Of a DNA stretch of 64,000 nucleotides, positions 12,021 to 23,810 are shown one piece after another. This stretch comes from Zingiber officinale (Eukaryota; Streptophyta; Magnoliopsida; Zingiberales; Zingiberaceae), in NCBI RefSeq assembly GCF_018446385.1, contig NC_056002.1:40003671-40067670 (forward strand), in the 5' to 3' direction. Made by a program: the position numbers and the translations under genes. Numbering within the stretch: the stretch's first letter is position 1; every line of letters begins with the position of its first letter. The notes below the pieces were generated by a model that was not told the origin of the DNA, searched no databases, and worked only from the letters and a program-made list of their open reading frames with translations.

Positions 12021-13882
12021 TGTTAGTTAGAGCCCTAGAGCCAATCATTTGATGATTGTATGGACTCATGTATATCATATTCTTTTATATTAATAAAGGC
12101 ATTTGTTTGGTTATTATACTTATTTATATTAGTGCCAAATAGACTAAGTATAATAGCGTCCTTGAGTAGAAGGTTCGTACCTATATCAATCGATTAGTTG
12201 AATCGATAGTGAGATGATATAGGGAACACTACTCTAAATCATTCCTAGTCGAGTATTAGCATTCAGGGACAATGTTAATACAATAAGACTAGCATGTAGG
12301 TCAGCTCGATGACTTGATCTCACAAGTCATGGATATAGAGATATCAAGTTGACACATGGGTATGCATTAGAGAATGTATACTGAATGACCCGCCATGAGA
12401 AAGTATCATGGATCGTTATATGAGTATCATATACTTTCTCATGTGGCTATTAGTATGACTATTAGTCCTTAGACCTGAAGTCACCATGGATCCCTACATA
12501 AGGAGTTATGTACTTTGGTTTCGTCAAACGTCATCCGTAACTGGGTGGACTATAAAGGCGATTACTGGGTATATAACTAATTATGTAGAGGGATGTGAGT
12601 GATGTAGATGGGATCTATCCCTCCCATATGACGGGAGCGACATCGGTATTCTTGATAGAGTGAGATCACTAAGTGCATGGCCATGCCCAAATGAGTCAAC
12701 ATTAGATGTTGAGCTCATTTGATCGAGTGAGTCTACTTGGAGTTCAAGATTTAGATTGATTAGAGGATGACACGGTCTATGCCTCACATTGATCAATCTA
12801 GATGTCTAGGATAGAAGGACACTTGTCATTATTTTGTGAGTAGTCACAATTGGTAGTCACAAGGTGATGTCGGATCTCGACATTCTTGTAACTTGGGTAG
12901 TAATGATGTGTTGCTAGATACCGCTCATTACTTATGCTCCTAAATGGGTTTAGGGCATTGCCAACGTTACAAGAACTTATAGGGTCACACACTTAGGACA
13001 ATTAGGTGGAGATTAGGTTCATATGATGAACCAAGAGGATTAGATTCATTTGATGAATCAAATTGGATTAAGAGTAATCCTAATTGGGCTAACTTGAGTT
13101 CAACTCAAGTTGATTCATGTGTTCAATGAGTCTAATTTTGATTTTGACTCATTGGATCAATTTAATTTAATGAATTAGATTCATTAATTTAAGTTGACTC
13201 GAATCAAATGGTTGGATTAGATCCACCATGGTAGAGATTGAGTCAAGTTTGACTTGACTTGAGAAGGAAGACCAAAGGTCAATTTTGACTTGACCTTTTT
13301 GCCACCTCATTGGTGAGTTGGCATTAGGTGGACCAATAATGATGTTCCACATCATCATGGGTGCCACCTCATGAAAGTTACAAAGTCATTCTCTTTAATA
13401 GTTTCATATTAATTGCAATTAATGCAATTAATTTGGGTGTTTTTTGAGAGTGGCCGGCCACTTTTGTGTGGGTGTGTGAATTCATTTTCCCATTCAAGTG
13501 GTGTAACTCCTTCTTCTTCCTTGTGTTCTTCCTCTCAAGCTCTCCCTCTCCCTCTTCTCCTCCCTTGGCCGAACCACATAGGTGCTAGTACACCTTGGTT
13601 TTTGGTCACCTCCATCTAGTGTGTCCGTGTGGATACTTCTAGAGGACCGACACTTGACGGTCTTGAGATCCGACATCATTTGGACGAGCGGGACTCGCGT
13701 GGGGCGCGCATCAAAGGTATAATCTTAACTTTAGTGTAGATCTAAAGTTTTATAAACTCGTACAAGAAAAGGTTTTTCGAAAAAGTTTTTGTTTACGAAT
13801 CTTTGCACGGATCTACGGCTTTGGGTTACTCGGGGTTTCCGCGACGCGGAAAAGCGGTTTTCGCGGCCCGAAGAACCCAACA
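12021..13882 (+). mobile_element. Solo LTR, 1862 bp, nested in the outer LTR
   Basis: It starts TGTTAGTTAGAG and ends GAACCCAACA, with the exact duplication AAGAA on both sides (12016-12020 and 13883-13887). There is no PBS, polypurine tract or internal sequence, so it is the product of LTR-LTR recombination. It contains one GGCCGGCC octamer near 13452. Open frames inside it are short and do not resemble gag or pol. Orientation is inferred from the CCAACA end, typical of an LTR 3' end before a tRNA-Met PBS. The family cannot be named from the LTR alone. Confidence 0.85.
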
Positions 13883-14433
13883 AAGAAACCTCTGGATATC
13901 AATTCCGGCCATCACTCTCCCTAGCTGTTCGTCAACAGGAGAAACCTTGTAGTAGGGTAAGTTGTTGAAAAATCTGATTCTCATTTAGCTTAATCGGAGT
14001 TGATGTTAGTATGGTTAAGGATAGTTAATCATGTAGTTTCGAAACGATTGAGGTTATCTGTTGGATTTGAACCAAGGTTTAGATTAGATCTGATTTGTTA
14101 ATTAACCAAGGTTAATGAATTACGGTTTCTTGGTTTAATAGGAATTTCAATTTAGTTATTGGATATACACGAGAGTGGATTAATTATATGCATGTTGTTA
14201 TAGGACCCTGATTTACAATAAGCCGCTTGACGTAGGATTACTTTAGCACGCGCTATATTTGAGGCGGGTACCTCCGACTTACCTTCTTTTGATATTGTCA
14301 TTATGATATGTATAGTATGTTATAGCTAGTAGTAATTGTTATGTTTATATCTGCTTTGGTATGTCACTACTTGATACATGAGGTATGTCTTTATTTTATC
14401 TGATATGCATTTAGGCCTATATCATCTTGATTC

Positions 14434-16823
14434 TGTTAGAGTGTATACTAAAAGCTTAGCTTTTGGTATAAACATTTATAAGAATCACATTGGTCAAATT
14501 GTCTACATTTAGTTGTAGTTGTTCAATTAATTTATACTGTAGATAACATAGTATGTGGTGTCACATGCAGAAGATGATGTTATCAGTACCTTATAAATTA
14601 TAAACAGTAGCTCACGACCAAAATAGAAAGGAACAAACCATTAGAAGGTCGTAGTGTAATTAGGTATTAGTTTATCTTGACTGTATAATTACACTAGTAC
14701 ACTTAGAGTGTATTGAGTAGGACCATTTGAGGTCGTTTCTTTTATACTGACTTTATAAAGAAACAAAGACCTCGGTTATTATGGAAGTGTGCACTCTTAA
14801 TCCTAATATAATAACAAGCACATATATTTGATATTTATTTCTTTAATTTATCAGTGGGTGAGATTTAGTTCGATGAATCAATAAGCCCGATGAGTTGGGA
14901 AATGATATCACTTATAGTGTGTGTTGTTGATTATAGAAGGAAACTGTGTCCTAGAGATACTAGGTTAATAATGTCCCCAAGAGGAGCTCATAAGGATTGT
15001 CATGTTAAACCCTGCAGGTGGACTTAGTCTGACATGACGATAAGGTTGAGTGGTACTACTTTTGGACTTAGATATTAATTAAATGAGTTGTCAGTAACTT
15101 ACTTAATTAGTGGACATTCGATATCTTAAACACAGGGAGACTAACACACTCATAATAAGAAGAAGCCCAAAAATGTAATTTGGGATTGGTGCAGTAGTTC
15201 AATAATAGTTCTCTAGTGGAATGAATTATTATTGATAAAATTAAGTTGTGTGTTCGGGGCGAACACGGGATGCTTAATTTTATCGGGAGACCAAAACCAA
15301 TTCCTCCTCTCGGTCCCTATCGTAGCCTCTTATATATAGACTACTATACCCACCTATACCCACCAATAGGGGGCCGGCCAGGCTAGCTTGGGAACCAAGC
15401 TAGGGCCGGCCTAGGTATAAGATTGGGTGGCCGGCCCTAGCTTGAACCCAAGTTAGTGGGGGCCGGCCAAATTAAATTAAAAAGGGATTTTAATTTTAAT
15501 TTTTATTATGTGAGAGATATAATTTATTAAAGAGAATTAAAATTAAAATATCTCTCTTGTAAAAGATCTACAAAATATTAAAGAAAGAGATTAGATCTCT
15601 TTCCTTATTTGTAAATTGGTGAGATATTTTATTTTCTCTTTAAAAATTATTCACATGTTGTAAAATTAAAATTATAGAAATTTACTTTTATCAACCATGA
15701 AGAGATTTTGAAGAGAAATTTTATTTTTTAAAATTTCCGGAAACAAATTAGGAAGTTTTAATTGTTGATTGAAACTTATCCAATTTGTTCTTCATTGATG
15801 TGGCCGGCCATAAGATTTCAATTGGGGAAATTTTATTTTATTTTTCTCAATTAAATCATGTTAAGGAAATTGAGGAAATTTTATTGTAATTAAATTTCCT
15901 AATTTGTCTAGGCCAAGGAATATAAAAGAAGGGGTGAGGGTGCCTTCATGGGGACAACCTCTATTATTTCTCTCCCTCTTTTGTTCCTTGGTGTGGCCGG
16001 CCATCCTCTCCCTCTCTTCCTCTTGTGGTGGCCGAACCTCTCTCTCTCCCTTGGAGCTCTTGTGGTGGCCGGATACTACTTGGAGAAGAAGAAGAAGAAG
16101 GAGAGAAAGCTAGCATCTCTTGGAGCTTGGTTAGTGTTTTGATTTTCTTTCTTGGTGAAGCTTCTTCTTTTGTGGCCGAACCTAGCTAGGAGGAGAAGAA
16201 GGTGGTTGGTGGTTTCTTATCTCGGAAGATCGTTGCCCACACAACGTCCGAGGTTAGAAGAGGAATACGGTAGAAGATCAAGAGGTTTTTCTACAAGGTA
16301 TAACTAGTAATTTTTCTTTCCGCATCATACTAGTTATTTATGGAAATAATACTAAATACAAGAGGCTTACGTTCTAGTATTTCGAATATGTTTTTCGAAG
16401 TTGTGTTCTTTTGTTTTATTTTTTTCCTTGTGATTTGATTGTTCTTTTCGGTTAACCTAAAGTTATTTTAGGAAATTAAATATTAGCTTTCTATAAAAGG
16501 TTTTGTCTAGTCGGTGGTGGTTGCTCCCATATCCAAGAAGGTCATGTGCCTCGCCACGTCAGTACTGGGAACCAATTATGGAAATTAATATTTAATGGAA
16601 TTAATAACTTAAGGCGATTTGGGTCGAACGTGTTAAGTTCCGCATGAGACCCAAGTCAAAACCTAAAAGAACGAATAAATTAAGTTTTGGATCAAACGTG
16701 TTAAGTTCCGCAGGCTATCCAAAATTTAATTTAAAAGAACACATGGTAGCTAGGAAAAGGTTCAGACCTTTGTACAAAATTTTGTACAGTGGAACCTCTA
16801 GGTTTTCCGAGTAGCAACCAACA
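14434..16823 (+). repeat. 5' LTR of the Copia element (2390 bp)
   Basis: TGTTAGAGTG...AACCAACA. It holds a cluster of GGCCGGCC octamers near 15371-15470 and others at about 15801 and 15994. Two TATA-like sites are visible (TATATATAGA at 15331 and TATAAAAGAA at 15921), either of which could drive the element transcript. A 12-bp segment near 16777 (AAATTTTGTACA region) is absent from the 3' LTR. The short open frames at 15904-16142 recur at the same place in the other LTR and are not evidence of a gene. Confidence 0.93.
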
Positions 16824-16845
16824 ATTGGTATCAGAGCTAGGGTTT
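16824..16845 (+). other. Primer-binding site, tRNA-Met type
   Basis: TTGGTATCAGAGCTAGGG lies one base after the LTR end. TGGTATCAGAGC is complementary to the 3' end of plant initiator tRNA-Met, the usual primer for Copia elements. Confidence 0.93.
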
Positions 16846-19800
16846 TGCCTCTGTGTATTTGGTATTAGTTTAATTATGCACATGTCATACATAATTTAGG
16901 CAGGATAATAGTAGGATGTGCTAACTTTGTGGATGCAGGATCCAACTATTATGGCTTATAGTTTTATGTGTGTGATTGGATCCTTGGACATGTCAAGGGC
17001 ATTTATATGTGTGTGCATGATTGTATTAAAATACAGCAGGAGCTGTATTTAGTTTTATTAGGATTTTATTTTTGATCTAGATACATGTACATTCCTTTTA
17101 TGGAATATAGGATCGATGGATGTAAATTTTATTTTATGTTCGATCTAGTTTACATGTACATTCCTTCGAGGAATATAGGATCAAAATGTAAAATTCTATT
17201 TATGTCGCGGATCGAATCTTGCAAAGCGTGGAACCTTCTAAGGACCAGAGGCGTAGCGGAACTAGGAGCAAGATGGATGCGACAGCTAGACCCGGTGGCA
17301 GTGGCCAAATATGGCAACAGCTTGGGATGACAACACACGGAGGACAACAAGAGATAAAAGCCATAATAGTTGAAAATTAGATTTTCTATTTATTGCTTTT
17401 ATATTGTGCTGTGTGTGCATGTTAGTTTACATATTTAGTAGGTTAGCATAGTTAAAATTCCTCATTTATAAATAACTAAGTGGGAGAGGATTTTTTAAGT
17501 AAATCCCATGGTCTCCATTACTGGTTTGTAAGTGATGCAAACAAGCTTGCGCGTTGGCTCTGAGTGCCTTCCTCCATAATGGATGAACTTCTTTGTGGAT
17601 CACTAGAACAGACTTCCATTTTTGGATGACTATAGGAAGTTAATTAAGAGCGTGTGATCTTCCCCAACGGAAGGGGCATAATCTTATTAATGGACTTAGT
17701 GTCAAGTAATGGTATACACTTAGATACATTTAATAGTATCCTCCCCAACGGAGTCACTACTATCACTTGTGTGACCAAAGGGAAACCAACTATTGATTTG
17801 TCATAAAACTAGATTGGCAATATAATAAAATTAATAAACCCCTCTTACAAATGTTTGAATTTATATACGTCTACACTAACGTGACATACAAGATTCATGG
17901 TGTTTGAGGTAATTTTATTTGTCAAAAAGTTATATTGACAAGATAGTCAATGGGTAAAACCCTCCTCTTACAAATGATGAATTTGTATACGTCCACACTA
18001 ACGTGGCATGCAAAATTCACGGTGTTTGAGGTGTTGGTGAATTTAAATAATATTGTTTGAGGAATCAATGTTATTTTAAAATTCAAAGAGTTTTGACCAA
18101 ATATTTGATTAAAGACAGATCAACTATTAATTTTATTCATCAAGTTGACGAGATAATAAAATTAATGGATAAAATCTCCTCTTTGATTTTGTATGCGTCT
18201 ACACTATCGTGGCATATAAAATTCATGGGGATTTTAAGGAATTGATCTTGACCAAATATTTTTGTGATTCTTAGGATTTAAAATGTTTGTCAATTCCCTA
18301 GTTGTTATACTATAGAAAAGACTTAGTAGTCTCAATTGTAATGATTGGAAATAGGACTTGGACATTAAGGTAGACTGTCTTCTAAGAACTAAGAACAATT
18401 TAGGTATATTTAATTCATTAGTTGAAACATGTCTAGTGGTGTTATCTACCAGAACCTGGAGTGTAGATACAAGATGCCATTAATCATGTCTGCAATTCAT
18501 TGCAGGGTTCCAGGAAACCCGACAACTAAATGAAAGGTAAATCACCGTCCACATGGGCACTACTGTAAAAGTGGTAGCTGTTGCAGTGGGAGATGTTTAT
18601 CCTTTGATAAGAATAAAATATGGATTTTAAGTAATTGTCTTTACGTACCAAGTTTAGAAAGAACCTGATTTCAGTTTCTAAACTATTATAGATATTATGT
18701 CTATTTTGATAACAAAGTTGTTATCAAGAAAAATAAGAAAGTTATCTATTCTGGTATGATGGTTGACAATTTATAATCCAATAACTCCCACGATGCAACA
18801 AATGGAAATTAGTAACACATCTTCTAATTTTAAGAGAAAGCAACCTTCGGAAATGAACCAATTATATCTTTGGCATCTAAAGCTAGGTTATACATGAGTA
18901 GGATTCATTGGTGGCTGATGAACTTTTGGGTTCATTGGTAGTGGAAATCTTTCCAACCTGCGAGTCTTACTTGGAAGGAAAATAACCAAGAAGCTTTTAA
19001 GTCCAAGGGGTATGGAGTCAAAGATATGTTGAAATCGGTTCATTCTGATTTGTGTGATCCTATGATTATCCAGACAAGAGGTAGTATTGAATATTTTGTC
19101 TATTTTATAGACAACTATTCAAGATACAGATAAATTTACTTAATGTACCGCAAGACTAAGTACTTTGATTAGTTCAAAGAGTACAAGGTTGATGCGGAGA
19201 AATGTTAAAGTAAAAAGTCACTATGGAAGATCGTAGTGGCAAGTACCTCTTGAGAGATTTTAGGAGTCACTTATCAGAAGTTGGATTTCAATCCCAACTA
19301 ACTGCATCTGGTATACCCCAACAGAATGGTGTAGTAGAAAGAAGGTAAAGGACTCTTATGGAATAATTAGATAGATGATGAGTTATTCATAAAATTACCA
19401 AATTTGTTTTAAGGATAAACTCTGAAAACGAAAGTGAACATAGTACCTTCCAAGTTAGAACTCTCTACTCATATAGAATTGATGAATAGGTGAAAACCTA
19501 TTTTGAAGCATATTCGGATTCGGGTAATCCAGCACATATGTTAAAGAGAGACAATGATAAGTTGGATAGGAGTTCACTTGTTTGTAAGTTATCCTAGATA
19601 AACAAAAGTAGGATTATAGTCTTAAAAATCAGAAGGTCATTGTTAGCATCAATGACTGATTTTTAGAAAAGGACTATATAATGAACCACGTGCTCATAAG
19701 TAAATTTGTTCTTAAGGAAATAATAAAGGACATGTCTAACCTAGTACCAACTGTACAAGATGAGATACCACAAGAAAAATGTAACATGTATCACAAATGA

Positions 19801-21420
19801 TACACAATTGCAGAAAGTGTCTTGTCGTAGTGGGAGGGTTGTTAGGCAACCTAAATAGATTCATGTTTTGGGAGAGTTTTTGGATTCGATCCCTAGAGGA
19901 CATGAACCTGATCTCCGGTCATATGATGAAGTACTCCAAGATAAAGATGCAGCATCTTGACAAAGAGTAATGAATAACAGAATTAGAATATATGTATTCT
20001 AATAAAATCTGGAAGCTTGTAGAATCACCAAATGGTGTAAAAGCTGTTAGGTGTAAAAAGGTCTATAATAGGAAAAGAGGGATGGAGAAGGTAGTAACTT
20101 CAAAGCAAGGCTTGATGAAAAGGAAACTTTTCACTGGTAGCCATGCTTAAGTCTATCCGATTCTTTTATCTATTTGGCAAGTGGATGACAAGACAGCGTT
20201 CCTTAATGGAAGTCTTGAAGAAAGCATCCATATAAAGCAACCGAAGGGTTCATTGCAAAGGGCTAAGAGCATCTTGTGTGCAAGCTCAATCGGTCCATGG
20301 ATGGAAAGCTTCAAGGTCTTGGAACATCCGGTTTATCAAAGTAATCCAGATCTATGGATTTAGTAACCGGATAAGTCTTGTGTATACAAAAGGTGTGATG
20401 GAAGCGTGGTGGTATTTCTTGTACTATACGTAGATAACATTTTTGGTAGTTGGAAACAATATCAAAATGTTGTCAGAAGTAAGGGTATGGTTGTCTAAAC
20501 AATTCGATATAAAGGACTTGGGAGAATGTATATATTCTTGAGATCAAAGTAATAAGGGATCGCAAGGAAAGAATATTTTACTTATCCCAAGCTTCATACA
20601 TCGAAAAAATCCTTGCTCTTTTTAAAGCATGCAAAACTCCAAGAAAGGTTTCTTACCTTTTCAGCATGGAGTAACTTTATCTAAAGATATGTCTCTGTAG
20701 ACATCAAAGGAGATAAAGGAAATAAAGGTAGTTCTTTATGCTTCGGCTGTCAGAAGCCTAATGTATGCTATGCACGAGATCATAAATCTGTTTTGCCAAG
20801 GGCATAGTTAGCAGATATCAAAACAAGGATAGTGGACTGCAGTAAAGCATATATTGAAGTACCTTAGAGGCACTAGAGATTATATGCTAGCTTACAAGGC
20901 AGTTAATTTGGTCCTTGTGAGTTACATGGATTTTGACTTCCAATCGGATAGAGACAATAATAAGTCAACCTCGGGGTTTTGTGTTTACTTTAGGAGGTAA
21001 AATCATAACTATGGAAGAGTGATAAGCATAGGTATTTTTCTAGACTCCACCATAGAAGCTTAGTATATGCAAGCCTCTGAGGTAGCCATAAAAGCTGAAT
21101 GACTCAATAACCTCAAGATAGACTTAGATATGATTTCTGATTTGTCCAAAGATTATTACAATTTATTGTAATAATGTTGGTGCAGTAGCAAACTCGAAGA
21201 AACCATAAGTCTATAAGGCAAGTAAACACAATAGAGCGCAAGTACCACCCAATATGAGAAATCGTATAAACGAGGAGAAATTGTTGCCGCCTAGATTGCA
21301 TCAGGTGATGACCTATAGATCCTTTCACTAAGGTCCTTAAGGCAAGAGCTTTTGATGGGCATGTTGAAGGGTTGGGAATCAGATGTATGGCAGCAGATAT
21401 GGCAGCTTAGTCTTTTAGTA
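16846..21420 (+). pseudogene. Decayed Copia gag-pol
   Basis: No long open frame survives. Recognisable pieces in order are: a GAG-pre-integrase-like LWHLKLGY segment near 18870; integrase pieces VHSDLCDP (about 19036), FIDNYSRY (about 19105) and the family mark GIPQQNGVVERR near 19308-19345; reverse transcriptase pieces DDKTAFLNGSLEESIHIKQP (20183) and LYVDN (about 20422), a variant of the YVDD catalytic box; and RNase H pieces SGFCVYFR (about 20970) with nearby stops. Gag itself is not recognisable at 16900-18400. Stops such as VEYFVYF...YR*IY and repeated frame changes make it non-coding. Confidence 0.85.
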
Positions 21421-21421
21421 T

Positions 21422-21432
21422 AAGTGGGAGAT
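21422..21432 (+). other. Polypurine tract of the Copia element
   Basis: AAGTGGGAGAT lies directly before the 3' LTR TG at 21433. This is the usual plus-strand primer position and sequence type for plant Copia elements. Confidence 0.85.
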
Positions 21433-23810
21433 TGTTAGAGTGTATACTAAAAGCCTAGCTTTTGGTATAAACATTTATAAGAATCACATTGGTCAAATTG
21501 TCTACATTTAGTTGTAGTTGTTCAATTAATTTATATTGTAGATAACATAGTATGTGGTGTCACATGCAGAAGATGATGTTATCAGTACCTTATAAATTAT
21601 AAACAGTAGCTCACGACCAAAATAGAAAGGAACAAACCATTAGAAGGTCGTAGTGTAATTAGGTATCAGTTTATCTTGACTGTATAATTACACTAGTACA
21701 CTTAGAGTGTATTGAGTAGGACCATTTGAGGTCGTTTCTTTTATACTGACTTTATAAAGAAACAAAGACCTCGGTTATTATAGAAGTGTGCACTCTTAAT
21801 CCTAATATAATAATAAGCACATATATTTGATATTTATTTCTTTAATTTATCAGTGGGTGAGATTTAGTTCGATAAATCAATAAGCTCGATAAGTTGGGAA
21901 ATGATATCACTTATAGTGTGTGTTGTTGATTATAGAAGGAAACTGTGTCCTAGAGATACTAGGTTGATAATGTCCCCAAGAGGAGCTCATAAGGATTGTC
22001 ATGTTAAACCCTGCAGGTGGACTTAGTCCGATATGACGATAAGGTTGAGTGGTACTACTCTTGGACTTAGATATTAATTAAATGAGTTGTCAGTAACTCA
22101 CTTAATTAGTGGACATTCGATATCTTAAACACAGGGAGACTAACACACTCATAATAAGAAGGAGCCCAAAAATGTAATTTGGGATTGGTGCGGTAGTTCA
22201 ATAATAGTTCTCTAGTGGAATGAATTATTATTGATAAAATTAAGTTGTGTGTTCGGGGCGAACACGAGATGCTTAATTTTATCGGGAGACCAAAACCAAT
22301 TCCTCCTCTCGGTCCCTATCGTAGCCTCTTATATATAGACTACTATACCCACCTATACCCACCAATAGGGGGCCGGCCAAGCTAGCTTGGGAACCAAGCT
22401 AGGGCCGGCCTAGGTATAAGATTGGGTGGCCGGCCCTAGCTTGAACCCAAGCTAGTGGGGGCCGGCCAAATTAAATTAAAAAGGGATTTTAATTTTAATT
22501 TTTATTATGTGGGAGATATAATTTATTAAAGAGAATTAAAATTAAAATATCTCTCTTGTAAAAGATCTACAAAAGATTAAAGAAAGAGATTAGATCTCTT
22601 TCCTTATTTGTAGATTGGTGAGATATTTTATTTTCTCTTTAAAAATTATTCATATGTTGTAAAATTAAAATTATAGAAATTTCCTTTTATCAACCATGAA
22701 GAGATTTTGAAGAGAAATTTTATTTTTTAAAATTTCCGGAAACAAATTAGGAAGTTTTAATTGTTGATTGAAACTTGTCCAATTTGTTCTTCATTGATGT
22801 GGCCGGCCATAAGATTCCAATTGGGGAAATTTTATTTTATTTTTCTCAATTAAATCATGTCAAGGAAATTGAGGAAATATTATTGTAATTAAATTTCCTA
22901 ATTTGCCTAGGCCAAGGAATATAAAAGAAGGGGTGAGGGTGCCTTCATGGGGACAACCTCTATTATTTCTCTCCCTCTTTTGTTCCTTGGTGTGGCCGGC
23001 CATCCTCTCCCTCTCTTCCTCTTGTGGTGGCCGAACCTCTCTCTCTCCCTTGGAGCTCTTGTGGTGGCCGGATACTACTTGGAGAAGAAGAAGAAGAAGG
23101 AGAGAAAGCTAGCATCTCTTGGAGCTTGGTTAGTGTTTTGATTTTCTTCCTTGGTGAAGCTTCTTCTTTTGTGGCCGAACCTAGCTAGGAGGAGAAGAAG
23201 GTGGTTGGTGGTTTCTCATCTCGGAAGATCGTTGCCCACACAACGTCCGAGGTTAGAAGAGGAATACGGTAGAAGATCAAGAGGTTTTTCTACAAGGTAT
23301 AACTAGTAATTTTTCTTTCCGCATCATACTAGTTATTTATGGAAATAATACTAAATACAAGAGGCTTACGTTCTAGTATTTCGAATATGTTTTTCGAAGT
23401 TGTGATCTTTTGTTTTATTTTTTTCCTTGTGATTTGATTGTTCTTTTCGGTTAACCTAAAGTTATTTTAGGAAATTAAATATTAGCTTTCTATAAAAGGT
23501 TTTGTCTAGTCGGTGGTGGTTGCTCCCATATCCAAGAAGGCCATGTACCTCGCCACGTCAGTACTGGGAACCAATTATGGAAATTAATATTTAATGGAAT
23601 TAATAACTTGAGGCGATTTGGGTCGAACGTGTTAAGTTCCGCATGAGACCCAAGTCAAAACCTAAAAGAACGAATAGATTAAGTTTTGGATCAAACGTGT
23701 TAAGTTTCGCAGGCGATCCAAAATTTAATTTAAAAGAACACATGGTAGCTAGGAAAAGGTTCAGACCTTTGTACAGTGGAACCTCTAGGTTTTCCGAGTA
23801 GCAACCAACA
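21433..23810 (+). repeat. 3' LTR of the Copia element (2378 bp)
   Basis: It is collinear with 14434-16823 and followed by the duplication GATTC. It differs by about 1.6% substitutions (hand count) and lacks the 12 bp present near the end of the 5' LTR. Confidence 0.93.

Larger units (their letters stand above)
14434..23810 (+). mobile_element. Complete but degenerate Ty1/Copia LTR retrotransposon, 9.4 kb
   Basis: This is a full-length element with target-site duplication GATTC (14429-14433 and 23811-23815), long LTRs, a tRNA-Met PBS, degraded Copia pol in the order integrase, reverse transcriptase, RNase H, and a polypurine tract. The Copia order (integrase before RT) identifies the superfamily. 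By hand count the LTRs differ by about 37 substitutions, of which about 32 are transitions, over about 2.38 kb, plus one 12-bp indel. The internal region has stops and frame breaks in every pol domain, so it cannot encode its own proteins. It sits inside the outer solo LTR and is younger than it. Confidence 0.93.

Noticed and set aside
12021-13882. First taken as a full retrotransposon
   Set aside because: There is no second LTR, PBS, polypurine tract or coding domain, and the target duplication sits directly at the LTR ends, so it is a solo LTR.
15904-16142. Open frames of 69 and 64 codons found identically at 22903-23141
   Set aside because: They are the same position of the two Copia LTRs. 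The frames overlap each other and are rich in simple Leu/Ser runs, so they are LTR sequence and not genes.
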